NCBI RefSeq assembly: GCF_024713945.1 | Contig: NC_134680.1 | Location: forward strand, 6,507,501-6,571,500 | Direction: 5' to 3' | Length of the DNA stretch: 64,000 nt | From: Dermatophagoides farinae | Lineage: Eukaryota; Arthropoda; Arachnida; Sarcoptiformes; Pyroglyphidae | Part shown: positions 20,801-33,260 of the stretch, one piece after another | Layout: every line of letters begins with the position of its first letter | How positions within the stretch are numbered: position 1 is the stretch's first letter | The notes under the pieces: model-generated | The model's input: the letters and a program-made list of their open reading frames with translations, nothing else | What the model was told of the DNA's origin: nothing | The model's database searches: none | Made by a program: the position numbers and the translations under genes

Positions 20801-23800
20801 TCTATTTCCTAATGTCATTTATTTTTATTTTCATCTTCTATTCCTTTGTTATCATACATTCATTCATTTTCACCAATTAAAATGACCATTAGTTGGTCAA
20901 GGTCTTCGGTGTGTGTGTATGTTTGTTTGTTTGCTGTACATGTTAATTACTGGACATTATCAACAACAACTTGGCCTTTTTTGGCTCTATATTCCTGATT
21001 CGGAAGTTGTTTTTTTTGCACTAGATTCTCACTTGTACTAGTTGATATTTAATATTTTAATTATTCAGAATTGATTGTCATATTTTTGTACACTCGAGTA
21101 TGTGTCATCCGTTGATGAATGGTTGGTTTTTTCCGGTTTTTTTTTCTTCTGGTTGTCGAAAATATTCCAGATTTATGATGATCTGATCAGACTGTCATCA
21201 TTATCCAATTATTTTTCCATTTTCTCTCTGTGTATGTGGTGAGGTTGGAAAGAATGAAAAAAAAAAATTACTCGACGACGACCAATTTCTTGTCCAAAGA
21301 AAAACAAATCATTTGCATAAACCATGTGTGTGTGTGTGCGTGTTTGAGTTCGTTATATTGATAATGATGATCCATGGTTATAGTAGGTGTGTGTGTGTGT
21401 ACGAAAAAAAACGGTAATTTGAAACTTGAAATTTTCATCTCATGAAATAATAATTGTAATAATTTGTAATATGGGATTCGTTCGAATGTTAATTTGACAC
21501 TTTCTCTCTCTCTCTCTCTCTTTCTTTCTTTCGACTATTCATATATCTCATATACTAGTCACAAGATATCTTTCCATATTTCATTTTGTCTAGAAATTTC
21601 AATATTTATTTTGGGCGCACGTACGTTATTGTGTGTGTGTGTGTGTGTTATTTTGTATTTTTTTCTGGATCAATTTAGCGGATATTACAACATCATCTTT
21701 GTTGTTGACAATTTTGTTATTCCAATCATTCATTGATGATGATGTTAATGATGATGATCATATGATGATGACGATGATGATTGTGTCGTATGATCACTCA
21801 TCATAATTAATAATAACGATATTGATATTCTTTCCACTCTATCCATCCAAAACAAATAAAATAATTGAGCGAATGATTGAAAATGCTGCCCAAAATTAAC
21901 TCTTTTTTGATGCCAATAATGCTTCTCTAATGATATTTTTACGTGGCCCGACGAATTTTTTTTTCTTTTCATTCCAACATTCTTGACATCTTGTTTCGTC
22001 ATTTCGATTGTTTTTTTTTCTTTCTTCTTGTTCTTCTACTTTCATTTGATGAATGAGAATTGAACATTTCATTCAGTACACACAACAACAATTCATCATT
22101 TGCTAAACTAAATGAAATTATATACATCTGTCTCATCTGTCTTGTTTTGCATATCTCCCTCTTTGTGGGTGTGGTTCGCATTTTCTCTCTCTCTCTCTCT
22201 TCGAAAAAAAATCAGAAGAGACAGAATATATGCACTTAAAGAATGACAGTGCTATAGCGCTATAGAGCATAGAGAGAAAAAATAAATGAGTCTTGTGAAA
22301 TAATAGAATATGGTTCACACACACACACACAAACACATGCACTGACTACAATTCCCTTATCATGAATATATTCTTTTCAGGAGAGGATACCTGAAAAGAA
22401 TTTTTGTTTTTTTTTTCACCCATTAATATCATTTCTGTCTTTGCCAGTGTGTGTGTGTCATTGATGTTTGCGTGTGTGTGTGTGTGTTTTGCTTTGGTTC
22501 ATTTAATTGGATAATGTTCAACAACAATGGTGTTGTGAATTTTTTTCGTTTCGTTTCGTTTTTTTGTTTTAAATTAAAAAAAAAATTCTGAACGTGAAAA
22601 TGGCATTAATAATGGATTGACCATGATGGGAATTAGGTTTCCACCGCCACATCATCATTGTTGTGACAATTTTTTTTTTTTTTTGATGAAAAATTTAAAT
22701 ATCACGACTGTGTGCGTGGGAAAAAATGACATTTTTCATTTGGGAAAAAAAAAATTTTTTTTTCTCTCATATTCTTGGTGGACATTTTTCAAAAATTTTT
22801 TTTTCCTTTTTCATTTCACTGGCAAGAATCTTTCATTTTTTTTTTCATTTTTCGCAAAAGTTCCATTAACATTATCTGTCATGTCGAGTTTTCTTTTTTT
22901 TTCTTTGAAAAAAAATTTTTTTTTCTCTCTTGTTCCTTAATTCCGGCTGTGTTTGTTTTCGTCTAGTGGTTAGGTTAAAACTTTTGAAACGTTAAAAAAA
23001 ACGGGTAAAACTTGTGTATAGTTTTATGAGGAAAAACCGCTGAAAATATAAATAAATAATCGGTTGAAAACAACAAACTTTCACACACACACAAAAATAC
23101 TCATCATCACTCAATATATTCGTGTGTGTGTGTGTTGTTTTTTTTCGGTTGTTTGTGATGAAAAGTTTTTGAGAATTTAAAAAAAAATCACCCCATTCAC
23201 TTCCACAGAATCTACAGAATCCATAAACTTTTTAGTTTTACATTCCCGTAAATCGTTTTGTTGTTGTTGTTTATGTTTGAAAATTATCAAGTTGCAGAAT
23301 TTTTTTTTAAATAAAAAAATTCCTCCACCACCACTATCATCATCATCATCATTTCAATCAAGGTATTCTGAGGAATTTTTATTTCTTTGGTTCAAAAAAA
23401 AGAATCCACCTTGGCGATTTTTTTGTCTTTTCGGTTATTTTTAGCAACACTGAAAAAAAAAATTTTTTTGGTCAAACGAATGAATGAGAAAAAAAAATTG
23501 GTAATAAATTACCAATCAACAACGCCATCGAAATGATGAAAAATCATCAACAGTCTGTACATTGTTCATTGTGATATTGTAACTACGTGATTGGAATTTT
23601 TTCATTATTATCAAACTCATTCTCGGTGTGTGTGTGTGTGTGTGTTTGTTATCTGGGTCATTTCGATTTTTATTTTTTATTAGTATTTCACATGTTTCAA
23701 CAACAACAACCTTTTTTTCAAGTATTCTGTCTATAAACTAATATTTTCACCAACCACCAAATAAACCATATTTTCGGTTGATGGCTGTGGCTATTGTTCA

Positions 23801-24876
23801 TTTTTTTTTTGGATTCCACTATTCATTGATCATATCTCTCTTTCTCATTACATGGTCATTACCATACCCATTGGAACACAATGATCCATTTTCTGGTTCA
23901 TTATTCATTCGATAAAAAGAAGAAAATTTTTCAATTTGTTCATACTATTGTATTTGGTTGGACCAAAGTTTTGTTGTTGTTGTTGTTGTTGTCTCGTTTT
24001 TGTTCCACATAGAAAACAAATCATCAGAAATCATAAAAAGTTCATGTATATAATTAATAAATGGACATCAATCTTTTCAATACTTACTAGCATCATATGA
24101 TGTTGAGTTGATTGTTTTTTGTTGTTGTTGTTAATTGAAAAACAATATCGAATAGCTGAAAACAATGAAAATCATGGATAACGACGACGACAAGAAGATT
24201 GCATTTCGTGGAAATGAAATGAATTTTCTTTTGCTCTGCATAATGAATTTTTATTATCTGGTCCGGTTAATTTTACTTGTCCATTCATTTTCATTAATGG
24301 TACACATAAATTTTCATTTTCTTTTTTGTTATTAATTTGAAATCCGTTTTTTTCGTTTTTTTGTTTTTTGTTTTGTTTTGTTCATTGAATTTGTATGAAT
24401 AATTGGGCTTGTTGGTAGCCATTTTCATTTTCCATCAAATGCCAAACATGAACAACAACAGAATAAAATGGACAATCAAATTCATAAAGATAAAGAATCT
24501 GTGCAATAAAAAAAATAGAAATCAAACAGAATCAGAATTTGATCCAATTTTTTTTTGGCCACAATTGGCATTGTATTTTCTTCTGTGTTGTTTTATCGAT
24601 GTTTATTGTTTTTTTTTCTATTCTTGTTGTTCACTCATGTCGAAATAGTTGATTGTTTTTTTTTGAGGGGGTGTAAAAATAGGAAAAAAAAGAAAAGAAA
24701 ATTGGATTGAGGAAGAAAACCATTCCCTTTACAATAAAAATCAAGAATCAAGAATCGAGAATCGAGAATCAAATATCAATTGTCATATCAAATTAGTAGT
24801 ATCAGAACATGTATATAATATATCAGTTTTCCAGATTGTTGTTTTGCCTCAATTGAAAAAGTTTTGCACTTTTAAT
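15980..24876. other. Gene-poor, microsatellite-rich DNA
   Basis: About 8.9 kb of A+T-rich sequence dominated by poly-A/T, (TG)n (for example 17,842-17,868; 18,070-18,090; 21,632-21,648), (TC)n (20,157-20,181; 21,503-21,521; 22,184-22,200) and (CAA)n/(TTG)n runs. I see no intact gene. Two short frames look less random: a 43-codon frame at 17,089-17,220 (see findings) and a frame from ATG 17,699 (MQQHTTTANDDYDINSDN) that runs into (TG)n. A 14-bp palindrome CTATAGCGCTATAG is at 22,252-22,265. A run of A/G-variant AGAATC repeats lies at about 24,742-24,775. Confidence 0.6.
17842..17868. repeat. (TG)n microsatellite
   Basis: Uninterrupted TG dinucleotides for about 27 bp, one of the longer of dozens of (TG)n/(CA)n tracts in the non-coding half of the window. 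Confidence 0.9.
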
Positions 24877-25153
24877 TCACAAACAATCAACATCATCTGA
24901 TAATTTTTTTTTTGTTGTGTTCGTCCAAAAGTAAACTTTTCTTTTTCATTTTTCGGCCAACAATTTGGTTTGTACTTTTGAGAAACTTTTTTCTTCGTTC
25001 TCTTTTTGTTTATATTGAAATTGTTCCTTTTCAATTTCATCCAACATCGTCGAGAATTTTTTCTGAAGATCATTATCATTTGAATCTTTAGAATTTTCTT
25101 TCTTTCACACTTTTTTTCGCTTTCTCTTTTTTTCCTTTATTCAATTTTGCCAT
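24877..25153 (-). pseudogene. Broken coiled-coil reading frame (decayed gene or assembly-damaged gene)
   Basis: On the - strand an ATG at 25,153 opens MAKLNKGKKEKAKKSVKER before a stop. A neighbouring frame then continues with KENSKDSNDNDLQKKFSTML and DEIEKEQFQYKQKENEEKSF up to LLAEK and TGA. A third frame gives SLLLDEHNKK, and a fourth segment LSDDVDCL ends at TGA 24,879-24,877. Charged residues and heptad-like spacing are those of a coiled coil, and codon use is that of real genes here. Each break falls in or beside an A-run, the last in a run of ten A. I cannot name the parent protein. Either a decayed retrocopy or a real small gene with homopolymer errors. Confidence 0.5.
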
Positions 25154-26420
25154 ATGTTCGATTGTTCGATTATTCCATCAATAATTAATATTGTTTTCAA
25201 TATCGATCTATTCAGAATTTGTCCATTTTTGTCATCATTATCATCGATATATTGCGTATTGATCCTATTTAATGATACAGAATTCAATACACCTGCACAT
25301 TTAGTGGATTAATGTATATCGATCCAAGTTGAGTGGTGCACAAAAGTATCGATGGAAATAAAAATAGAAACGAAAAACTTCCTGGGAAGATTTTTTTCTT
25401 GCCAATGTCGTCATTGATGAAGATATATCATTTTTAATCAATCAATCTTTTGATTTAATTATGAATACCACATAGTATCGATGATGATGATTCTAGACTC
25501 TTCTTCTAGATTCTTGAGAAACAGAATTCATCAATTTTGAATAAATGAATGTGATTTCTTTCTGTGTGTGTGTGTGTCTGTGTCTGTGACGATGACGACA
25601 TTTGCGTTTATTTTAATCATATGATAATGACGATGGTGATGATCGTTTTTTTGTTGTTGTTGATAATGGATTCTATTCATTTTATATTTTCACATCAATG
25701 AATCTTTATTCTAATGGAAATTTTGTTTTTTTGGTTTTTTGTTTTTTTTTGTTGTTGAATTTCATTTTATTCAACGCCATTTGATTGGTTGTTTGTTTAC
25801 CGGTTGTTGTTGGTGGTTGTGGTGATCGCAGTGGTAGTGGTAATAATGTTATTTTTTTCTGAAGGAAATTGAAAGATTTTAAATCGATAATTTAGTGAAA
25901 AAAGATTTGAAAAATGCGATTATTTTTCCCATTCGGATGATCAAGCCCTGGTTTTTTTTTGTCTTTGCGGTTTTTTGTTTGATTCAATTTTTTTGATTGA
26001 TTTTCGATGATCACGCACAGAATTTTTTTTGTTGTTGTTGTTGCATTTGGTGAATTTGATTTCATATTTTATAAATCATTGAATGTAACTGCAATGCAAC
26101 AACAACTACAACAACAACAACGAAAACACAGTTGTTTGTTTGGTTCATATATCATCATTAATTTTATTTACTATCCACGTTTTTTTACCATCCATCCATG
26201 ATTTTTTTTTTTGACCACATTTACATATTGCACACATACATACACACACACGAATGGATTCATTGCTGTTTGACATTCAAACATTTTTTTTCAATTTAAA
26301 ATTCAAAAAATTTTTCAAAATTTTCACTCATGCGTGGCTACATTAATCATATTCATGGTTAATGATGATGATACGGTAAATGAAAGTGAAAAAAAAATTC
26401 ATAATTCATTCATATATATG

Positions 26421-26466
26421 TTAGGTTAGGTATGTTAACCTAACCAACCTAAACAACCTAACCTAA
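26421..26466. repeat. Short inverted repeat of arthropod telomere-like TTAGG units
   Basis: TTAGGTTAGG on one side is followed within a few bases by AACCTAACC, AACCTAA and AACCTAACCTAA on the other, so TTAGG units face their own complement. (TTAGG)n is the ancestral arthropod telomere repeat. Only two direct units are present in the first arm, so this is an interstitial fragment, not a telomere. Confidence 0.6.
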
Positions 26467-27636
26467 TGATAATGATTTTTGTTGCTTAGGCTACTGATTC
26501 GTTCGACAACGAGAATTGATTCTAGGAACAAACAAATCTGATAAATAGAGACGAATAAATGATTCTAATTATATTGATAAACACTGATGATTCATTCATT
26601 CATTCATACATTCATGTTATTTACACAGTAAATTACATTTTTTTTTATTATGTATTTTTCTTGGATTCCGTTTCATTCCATTTCATTTCATTTCATATAC
26701 AACTTGTCCATTTATTATTATTATCATCATCATCATCATCATCAATATCATAAATCATTCATAAATGATTATGATTACATGTTTTTAGCTGTTGTTTTGT
26801 TTATGTCAATGTCGTACCATTCCTGTTTTTTTTTTTCATTTATTTTCATATAAATAAATGAAAAAAAAAACACACACATACACAAACATAGTGACTATTG
26901 TTGTTGTCTCTATTACTATTTCTACCGGAAATTATTTTCATCTCATCGATATCATTATTATGTTAATATAGCCATTTGTGTATGTTTTGGTTGGTCGGTT
27001 GAAACGGAAAATAATGGAATATTTTCAATGTTCAATCCTATGATGTGTGTGTGTGTGTGTGTTTGTCTGATTCTATTTTTATCATCATCGTGTTTTGTTT
27101 TTTGATTTCTCCGATTCCTGTTCCTGTTTATTTATTTTATAAAATGAAATTCTATATATTCTCCGGTTTATTGATAACACGAATACGGAGAGAGTGAAAT
27201 TGTTGTCAAGAATTTTTTTATTTCTCGTTTTTTTTCGTTGTCATCCTATAATGTGTATGTTTGAATGTTCCAAGAACAATTAGCGTACAAATTCAAAATG
27301 ACAGTAAACATTTACTAGTAGTAATGATACACTACCGCTACTGCTACTACTACTACTGACTACCAAATGATGGCTGATTGTAAGATGTTTTCATATCATC
27401 CGTTTGACTTTGAAACAAAACAAACGAAAAAAAACCGAGAGAGAGAGAGAGAGAAAAAAAGACTTTTCCATCAACCCAGCAAGAAAAAAAAAATAAAATT
27501 ATCCCCAAACAACATCCAACAAAATCTTATTTTGGATCATATAATATTGCGTTGGCGTTTATTTTATTTTTTTTTTCGTTGTTGGAACAAATTTTCGTTT
27601 GTTTTATATGCTTTTTGGAAGCAATAACGTTTTTTT

Positions 27637-27641
<5 letters not shown>

Positions 27642-27673
<32 letters not shown>
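27642..27673. repeat. (TC)n microsatellite
   Basis: About 32 bp of TC dinucleotides. Confidence 0.9.
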
Positions 27674-27677
<4 letters not shown>

Positions 27678-28712
27678 TGATCTCATTTTCCATCTCCATT
27701 CTTTTTTTTAGTATATATTTAGTCGACTACAACGACAACGACAACGACGACGATGAAACACGGACAATTTGGTAATAAATCACTGAAAGATTTTTATTTT
27801 TTTTTCTCGGTGTTCAATAGATATTTAATAGCTGGCTGTTTGGTAAGTCGTTTAGTTAGTTGAAAGAAAAAAAAGCTAAAGATTAAGATTGAGAATCTCT
27901 TTCGCACATACGCACACGCACACACGTAAAAGTAAAAGAAAATCGAAACGGTGTGTATTTCTTTGTAAGCATTACACGGTTATACACGAATTATATTATC
28001 ATACACTGTCTTTCTTGGCCCCACATTTAGTATCGGTTCTTGGTACAGATTTTTTTTTATTATTTTTCATATTACAGATTTACTACTACTACTACTTCTT
28101 CTACCACTGTAACTGCTTCTACTTGACCGTGACCACAAATTTGATTATCAAGATGATACCGTATACCGTAAATCCGGTGATACGACATGATGATGATCCG
28201 ATTATATGATGGTGGACAGTGTTTTTTTTTTCTCATTTCAATCGTGTTAACAAATGTAATGAGATTTTGATTTTTTTTTTCATTTCAAAAATTCTTTGGA
28301 AATCTTTTTTTTTTATGTAAAAAATTTTCTTGTCATTGCTTCTGCTGCAAATGATGCAGCTGCTGATATTTATGGTAGTGAAGCCAACTTTTCGCATACG
28401 TCTGCTGTGCGTGTGTGTGCGAGTATGAATGATTGCCCAATCACCAGTGAAGTCAACTTGACTTTCGTGCTTGAGTAAAAAAATTTTTTTTTTTTTTCGA
28501 GAAAATTGTGAAATTTGTTATCGATGATTTTTGTGTTTTCTCGGAAAAAAAAATTGTTCTCATGTTGTTGTTTGATATCCACCATGATGAACAATGACAT
28601 GAATTGACAGGCCTTTTTTTTACTTTTGATCGATAACCACCACTAAATATATATATGTGTGTGGCCGCCATCAATTGAATTGCAATGATGATTAGCATGA
28701 TGATGACGACGC

Positions 28713-28740
28713 TTGTGTGTGTGTGTGTGTGTGTGTGTGT
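28713..28740. repeat. (TG)n microsatellite
   Basis: About 28 bp of uninterrupted TG dinucleotides. Confidence 0.9.
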
Positions 28741-29258
28741 CCACCATCGATTAATCGACCATAAACTCGTTCATCAAAAAAAAAAAGTTGAACTTGAAAT
28801 ATAATACACGCCTATTTGAACAGCAAAACGATAATCATGTCCATCAATTGATTGACCAATGAAGCTCAATAAAAAAAAAAATTCAGTCAATTGCGTTGGT
28901 CACATGTTTTATTTTATTGAACATTTTATTTTTTTTTTCTTTTTGTTTGGCGAGGGTGGATGGATTTTGAATTGAATTCCGGAATTTTATTTTATTTTTT
29001 TTTTGTTCATTGAAAAATCAACAACAAAAGACGTATAAGATGAACAAAAAAATAAAGTAAACGATAACAACAACAACATTGAACAATGTCAATGTTATTG
29101 CAAAAAAAAAAAAAATTTCTTCTGTGGTGGCGTGTTAACGTCATCGATGATGAACCCCAAGTCGAACAGATGAGTTGAATGAAAATGCGTTTTGAGTTTA
29201 GTTGAATAAATGTAGTTGATGATGATAATTACGCTACATATTACGGTGACCATCGACT

Positions 29259-30107
29259 TTGATTTTTTCGTTTCAAAATTTCATGTATCAAAATAGAAAT
29301 ATAACGATGTCAAGCAGCAGTTCGAAAGATGTTCCAACAAAGACCGAACCGGATTCGATTATTGGTATATCAAATCTGAATGAAATAATGAAAGTAATCA
29401 ATAATATGAATCGCGAAATTCGTAAGTTGCGAAAAGAAGTCAATAAAAATAAAGAACAAAATGCAACATCATCATCATCATCTGACGAGTTACGATCAGA
29501 TTTGATCGAAATGGCTAAATCAAAATCAACGAATTCATCCTGATGGATGGTTCTTATCTTGTGAAGCGGCTTTTAACGTTCAGGATATTATCGATGAGAA
29601 ACAAAAATATTTCAATATCATTAGTGCTTTGAATAAAGATCAATTAGCTAGCGTACAATATGTACATGCTAGGCCATATGTTTCTGGACATTTGCAAGCA
29701 TTGAAATCAGCATTGATAGTCGCATATAAGCCAACTGAAGAAGAAAGAATGAACAAGATTCTGTCCAAGATTCGTCTTTAGATATTGATCAACGACCATC
29801 GGCAGCATATAGACAGATGGCTAATTGGGCTAAGGGTATTTTGGATAAACGAGTTATTATGTCTCTTTGGTCGAAACTACTACCTGATAATATTGCTCCC
29901 ACAATTTTTCAAAACATTAATTACAAGGATTTAACTGATGAACGTATATGTCGTATTGTGGAATCTGCAGATGAATTAATGGCACGTCATGGTGATAAAA
30001 AACATGTAAATTCAATGAATCGATCGAGAAAATCATCACCATCTCGTTTGTCGGATTCGAATAAATCATCATACATACCAGCTTCACTTCGTTATTATTA
30101 TTATTGA
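29259..30107 (+). mobile_element. Frameshifted Gag-like remnant of an LTR retrotransposon
   Basis: Three collinear coding-like segments lie in two frames. The first, 29,304-29,543, has a coiled-coil start (EIMKVINNMNREIRKLRKEV). The second, about 29,533-29,781, includes YFNIISALNKDQLASVQYV and YKPTEEERMNKILSK. The third, about 29,779-30,107, includes AAYRQMANWAKG and SLWSKLLPDNIAPTIFQ. The run of W-aromatic, KYFNIISAL, EERMNKIL and LW-KLLP-NI motifs is the Gag-like domain common in arthropod Ty3/gypsy-type elements. Two compensating one-base shifts break it, near 29,536 and near 29,779. No zinc knuckle, protease, reverse transcriptase, integrase or matching LTRs were seen within the flanking kilobases. 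A domesticated gag gene with sequencing errors is the alternative. Confidence 0.65.
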
Positions 30108-33100
30108 ACAATTTTGTCAATTGAAATTTTCACCATTCCATTTGGATCTGTGAATTTTATGTTCATGTTCATGTGTCTGTGAATAGATTGAATTTTTTCT
30201 TCCTTATAAATGCATTAGTTAGGAATAAATTCTACTACGAATTTGTGATTCGTTCATTCAAAATTATTATTGCTTTTTTCTTTCTCTATCCATCTTCGAT
30301 TCTCAGTTGAATAAATTTCTAAGAAAAAAAAAATTCTTCATCATTCCAATTACGCATACCGTTCTCTTTGGTTCGTTTCTTTTTGACACCTGAATTTTTT
30401 TTTTTTTTTTTTTTTTTGACTCACCGATTGATTGATTACAATCGAATTGTATGTTTGTTTTGGTGTGTATAAACATGAATACCACTACTAGTACTACTAT
30501 TACCACCACCACTACTGTTGCTTGGAAAGAAAGATTCAAATTTTGAAAATGGAAAACGTTTTTCTACTGGTTCAATTTCAAATTCTGAATTTTTTTTTTT
30601 TTTTGTTTTAATCGATTCTGATGAATAAATTGTTTATTGGAATTTTGGATTTTTTTTCCATCTTTGTACTTGACATTACCGAAGAAGAAAAAAATTCCAA
30701 TGATTGATGATGATCATGAGGAAAAAAAAATTTTTTTTTTTTTGTTCAAAATCAGCTCAAGACACCGAAAAAGTGAATGAAGAAATGGCCAAGTCAAAGT
30801 CAGAGAATAAAATCGAATGAAAAATTTACACAATAAGACAATTATCGATTATATAAAGTTTTTGTTTTCCACAATTTTCACCATAATTTCATAAGTCACG
30901 ATACGTTTAAAACGAATGTAAACGTTGAAAAAAAAATTTCGTTTTTGTTTCAATCTAAATATAATGTACGTATTCCGTGATATTGGCAATATTTATTCTC
31001 ATTTTCAATCTGCAGAAATCATCCGCATCAATTTGGTCTGAATTTTGCAATAAAAACTGTGTAGAATGGCGTGTGTGTGTGTGTTTGAATGCAATTTTTG
31101 TTTATATTTGAGTGGGACGCGGGGAAAATGAAAATATTTTCCCAACTCTCAATGAAATGGTAAAAAAATTGACTATCATCATTTAATTGAATCATTAAAA
31201 TGTGTGGATACTCGAATAAAAAACGAAACAAAATTGAAACGAATGATTTGAATGTTGATTTTGATGATGATGATGATGATGATGATGACGGTAAAACACA
31301 CACACACACACACAGACGTGTGCATCTTGCATAATTTTTTGTGGAACATGAAAATGAAAACATTATTCCCGTCATCATTATCATCGACAAAAAAAAAATG
31401 AATTCCATCCATGCATATGGATAGTAGTAGTAGCAATGTAATTTGTATAACAAATCATCATTGGCTAAAGAATAAAGAAATGAAATGAAAATTGTTCCAA
31501 TGGGAATCGATTCTATTCAATGAGTGAATGAATGTAAATGATGATGATGATGCAAAACAAAACGAAAAAAAAAATTCCTGTTGACAATAAAAAAAAAATC
31601 CATAAAAATTGATGAATAATTAAAATTTCATTCAACAACAACAACACACACGCATTCACACGAAAAGAATATTCTTCTTTCGAATTGGCCATCCACATTC
31701 ACATTATTCTTGTTATTGTTGATGTTTACATCTTAATTGGTTACCATTTGGATATTCTTTCGTTGTTGTTGTTGCTGTTGTTGTTGTTGTTGTTGTGAAT
31801 CAAACAAAATTCTCACACAACTGCACCTGCCTCTTTTTTTCCATTTTGCACTTCACATTTGTTTTTCTACAATTTAATTCGACAATTTGATGCTAAAAAT
31901 AACAAACAGTGACAAATTGAAACAAAGAGAAAAGATGAGAAAAAAAATGACGTCAATTTTTTAAAATTCCAGGAAAAAAAACTTTGATTGTTTTTGATCA
32001 AAAAAAAAAAAAAAAAAAAACAAAAACCAAACACAAAAAAAAATCAAAACACAAGAGATTGTATTTCGTTCAACAACATTTTACTGATTTATAGAATGAT
32101 TGGTTCATTCATTCATTCATTCATTCGTTGGTTGGTTGGTTGATCGATTTGGTGGAAAACATGCATTTCACGCTCTATGATGGCTGTGGTGGTGTGGTGG
32201 TACTAAAAGTGTTGTTGTTTGGTGAAATTCTCTTTTAACTCCATTTCAGAATTTTTTTTATTTTAAATTTGTGATGGTAATGATGGTTGATGAGCATGGA
32301 AAAATTTATTCAAACGGAAATTCAACATTGTTGTTGTTGTTGTTGCTGTCGGGATGGGCTTTTGTTTTTTTTTTTAGTTTTTTTTTTTTTTTTTTTTTTG
32401 AAAGAAAAAAAAACATTTATCACGAATTTTTCTCGTTTGTTTGTTTTTCTGTTTTGTTTGGAAAATAAATTATTTTTTTTGTTTTGGCGCCGATGATTAA
32501 TTATAGTCGAATGATTTCAATGAAAACGACCGACGACTGAGTGTGTGTGTGTGTGTGTGTGGAATAGATTTGTTTTTTGTTTTTGTTTTTCATAATGAAA
32601 TTCTTTCCTGTTAAGATTAAGATTTTCATTATCTTACGGAATTTCAGTACATTTCATTCGATCATCATCATTGGTTCTTATTAATCATAGAAAAAATGCT
32701 GCTCACCTTGCCATAATTGATAAACAGAATCCATAAACAACAACAACAGCAACAACAAAGATAATTTAATGTGCCTAAATCCGTACCGTAAAAAAAACCG
32801 TAGGAAATTTTGGTCTTTTGAAAATTCTCATAACTTATCGGATTAAAAACGACAACGACAACGGCAACACAACAACAACAACGACGACGACGATACAGAT
32901 ACGGTGATAAATAACAATGGACGTTAATTGAAAACAAACAAAATGGTGGAAAAAAATTTTTTTGTAAACATGGAAAATCACTTAGAATTTTTTTTCCAAT
33001 TTTTTTCGTCAAAATTCTATTTTTTTCATGTGGTTTTTTTTTGTTCTTTGTTTGTTGATTTTTCGAATTTTAATCGATTATATTTATATTTCGATGAACA

Positions 33101-33260
33101 AATTTTTTTGGTCATGATTCAATCCGATTTTAGCAGTGAAAATTGTATGATTTATGCGTGAAAACATAAACAAACAGCAACAGTTTGTGTGTTTTCCCAT
33201 ATATATATATGAACATCATCAAACAAATTCGTTGATTCTTCTGTGTGTGAAATAATAATA
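30108..33260. other. Gene-poor, microsatellite-rich DNA
   Basis: About 3.1 kb with long poly-T/poly-A, (TTG)n (31,757-31,796), (TG)n (32,541-32,560) and (ATTC)n-like runs. A possible short terminal exon (acceptor CAAAATCAG, then 66 bp to a TGA at about 30,820) is described in the findings. On the - strand, AAG followed by GTGAGC near 32,703-32,712 is a good donor site without a recognisable exon around it. Upstream of the next gene a (TA)n run (33,201-33,211) could act as a TATA-like element. Confidence 0.5.

Larger units (their letters stand above)
25154..29258. other. Gene-poor, microsatellite-rich DNA
   Basis: About 4.1 kb of A+T-rich sequence with (TG)n (25,563-25,579; 27,043-27,062; 28,713-28,740), (CT)n (27,642-27,673), (CAT)n and poly-T tracts. 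A TTAGG-like inverted repeat is at 26,421-26,466. A 60-codon frame at 28,296-28,478 has a coding-like second half (ANDAAADIYGSEANFSHTSA) but no splice or family support. The 29,120-29,250 stretch lacks repeats and may be the flank of the retroelement remnant that follows. Confidence 0.55.

Noticed and set aside
28296-28478. 60-codon frame with coding-like second half (ANDAAADIYGSE...)
   Set aside because: The first half is poly-T-derived, no splice sites or homology are evident, and the opposite strand is also open.
29120-30300. LTRs flanking the Gag-like remnant
   Set aside because: No direct repeat long enough to be an LTR could be matched between the two flanks by eye.
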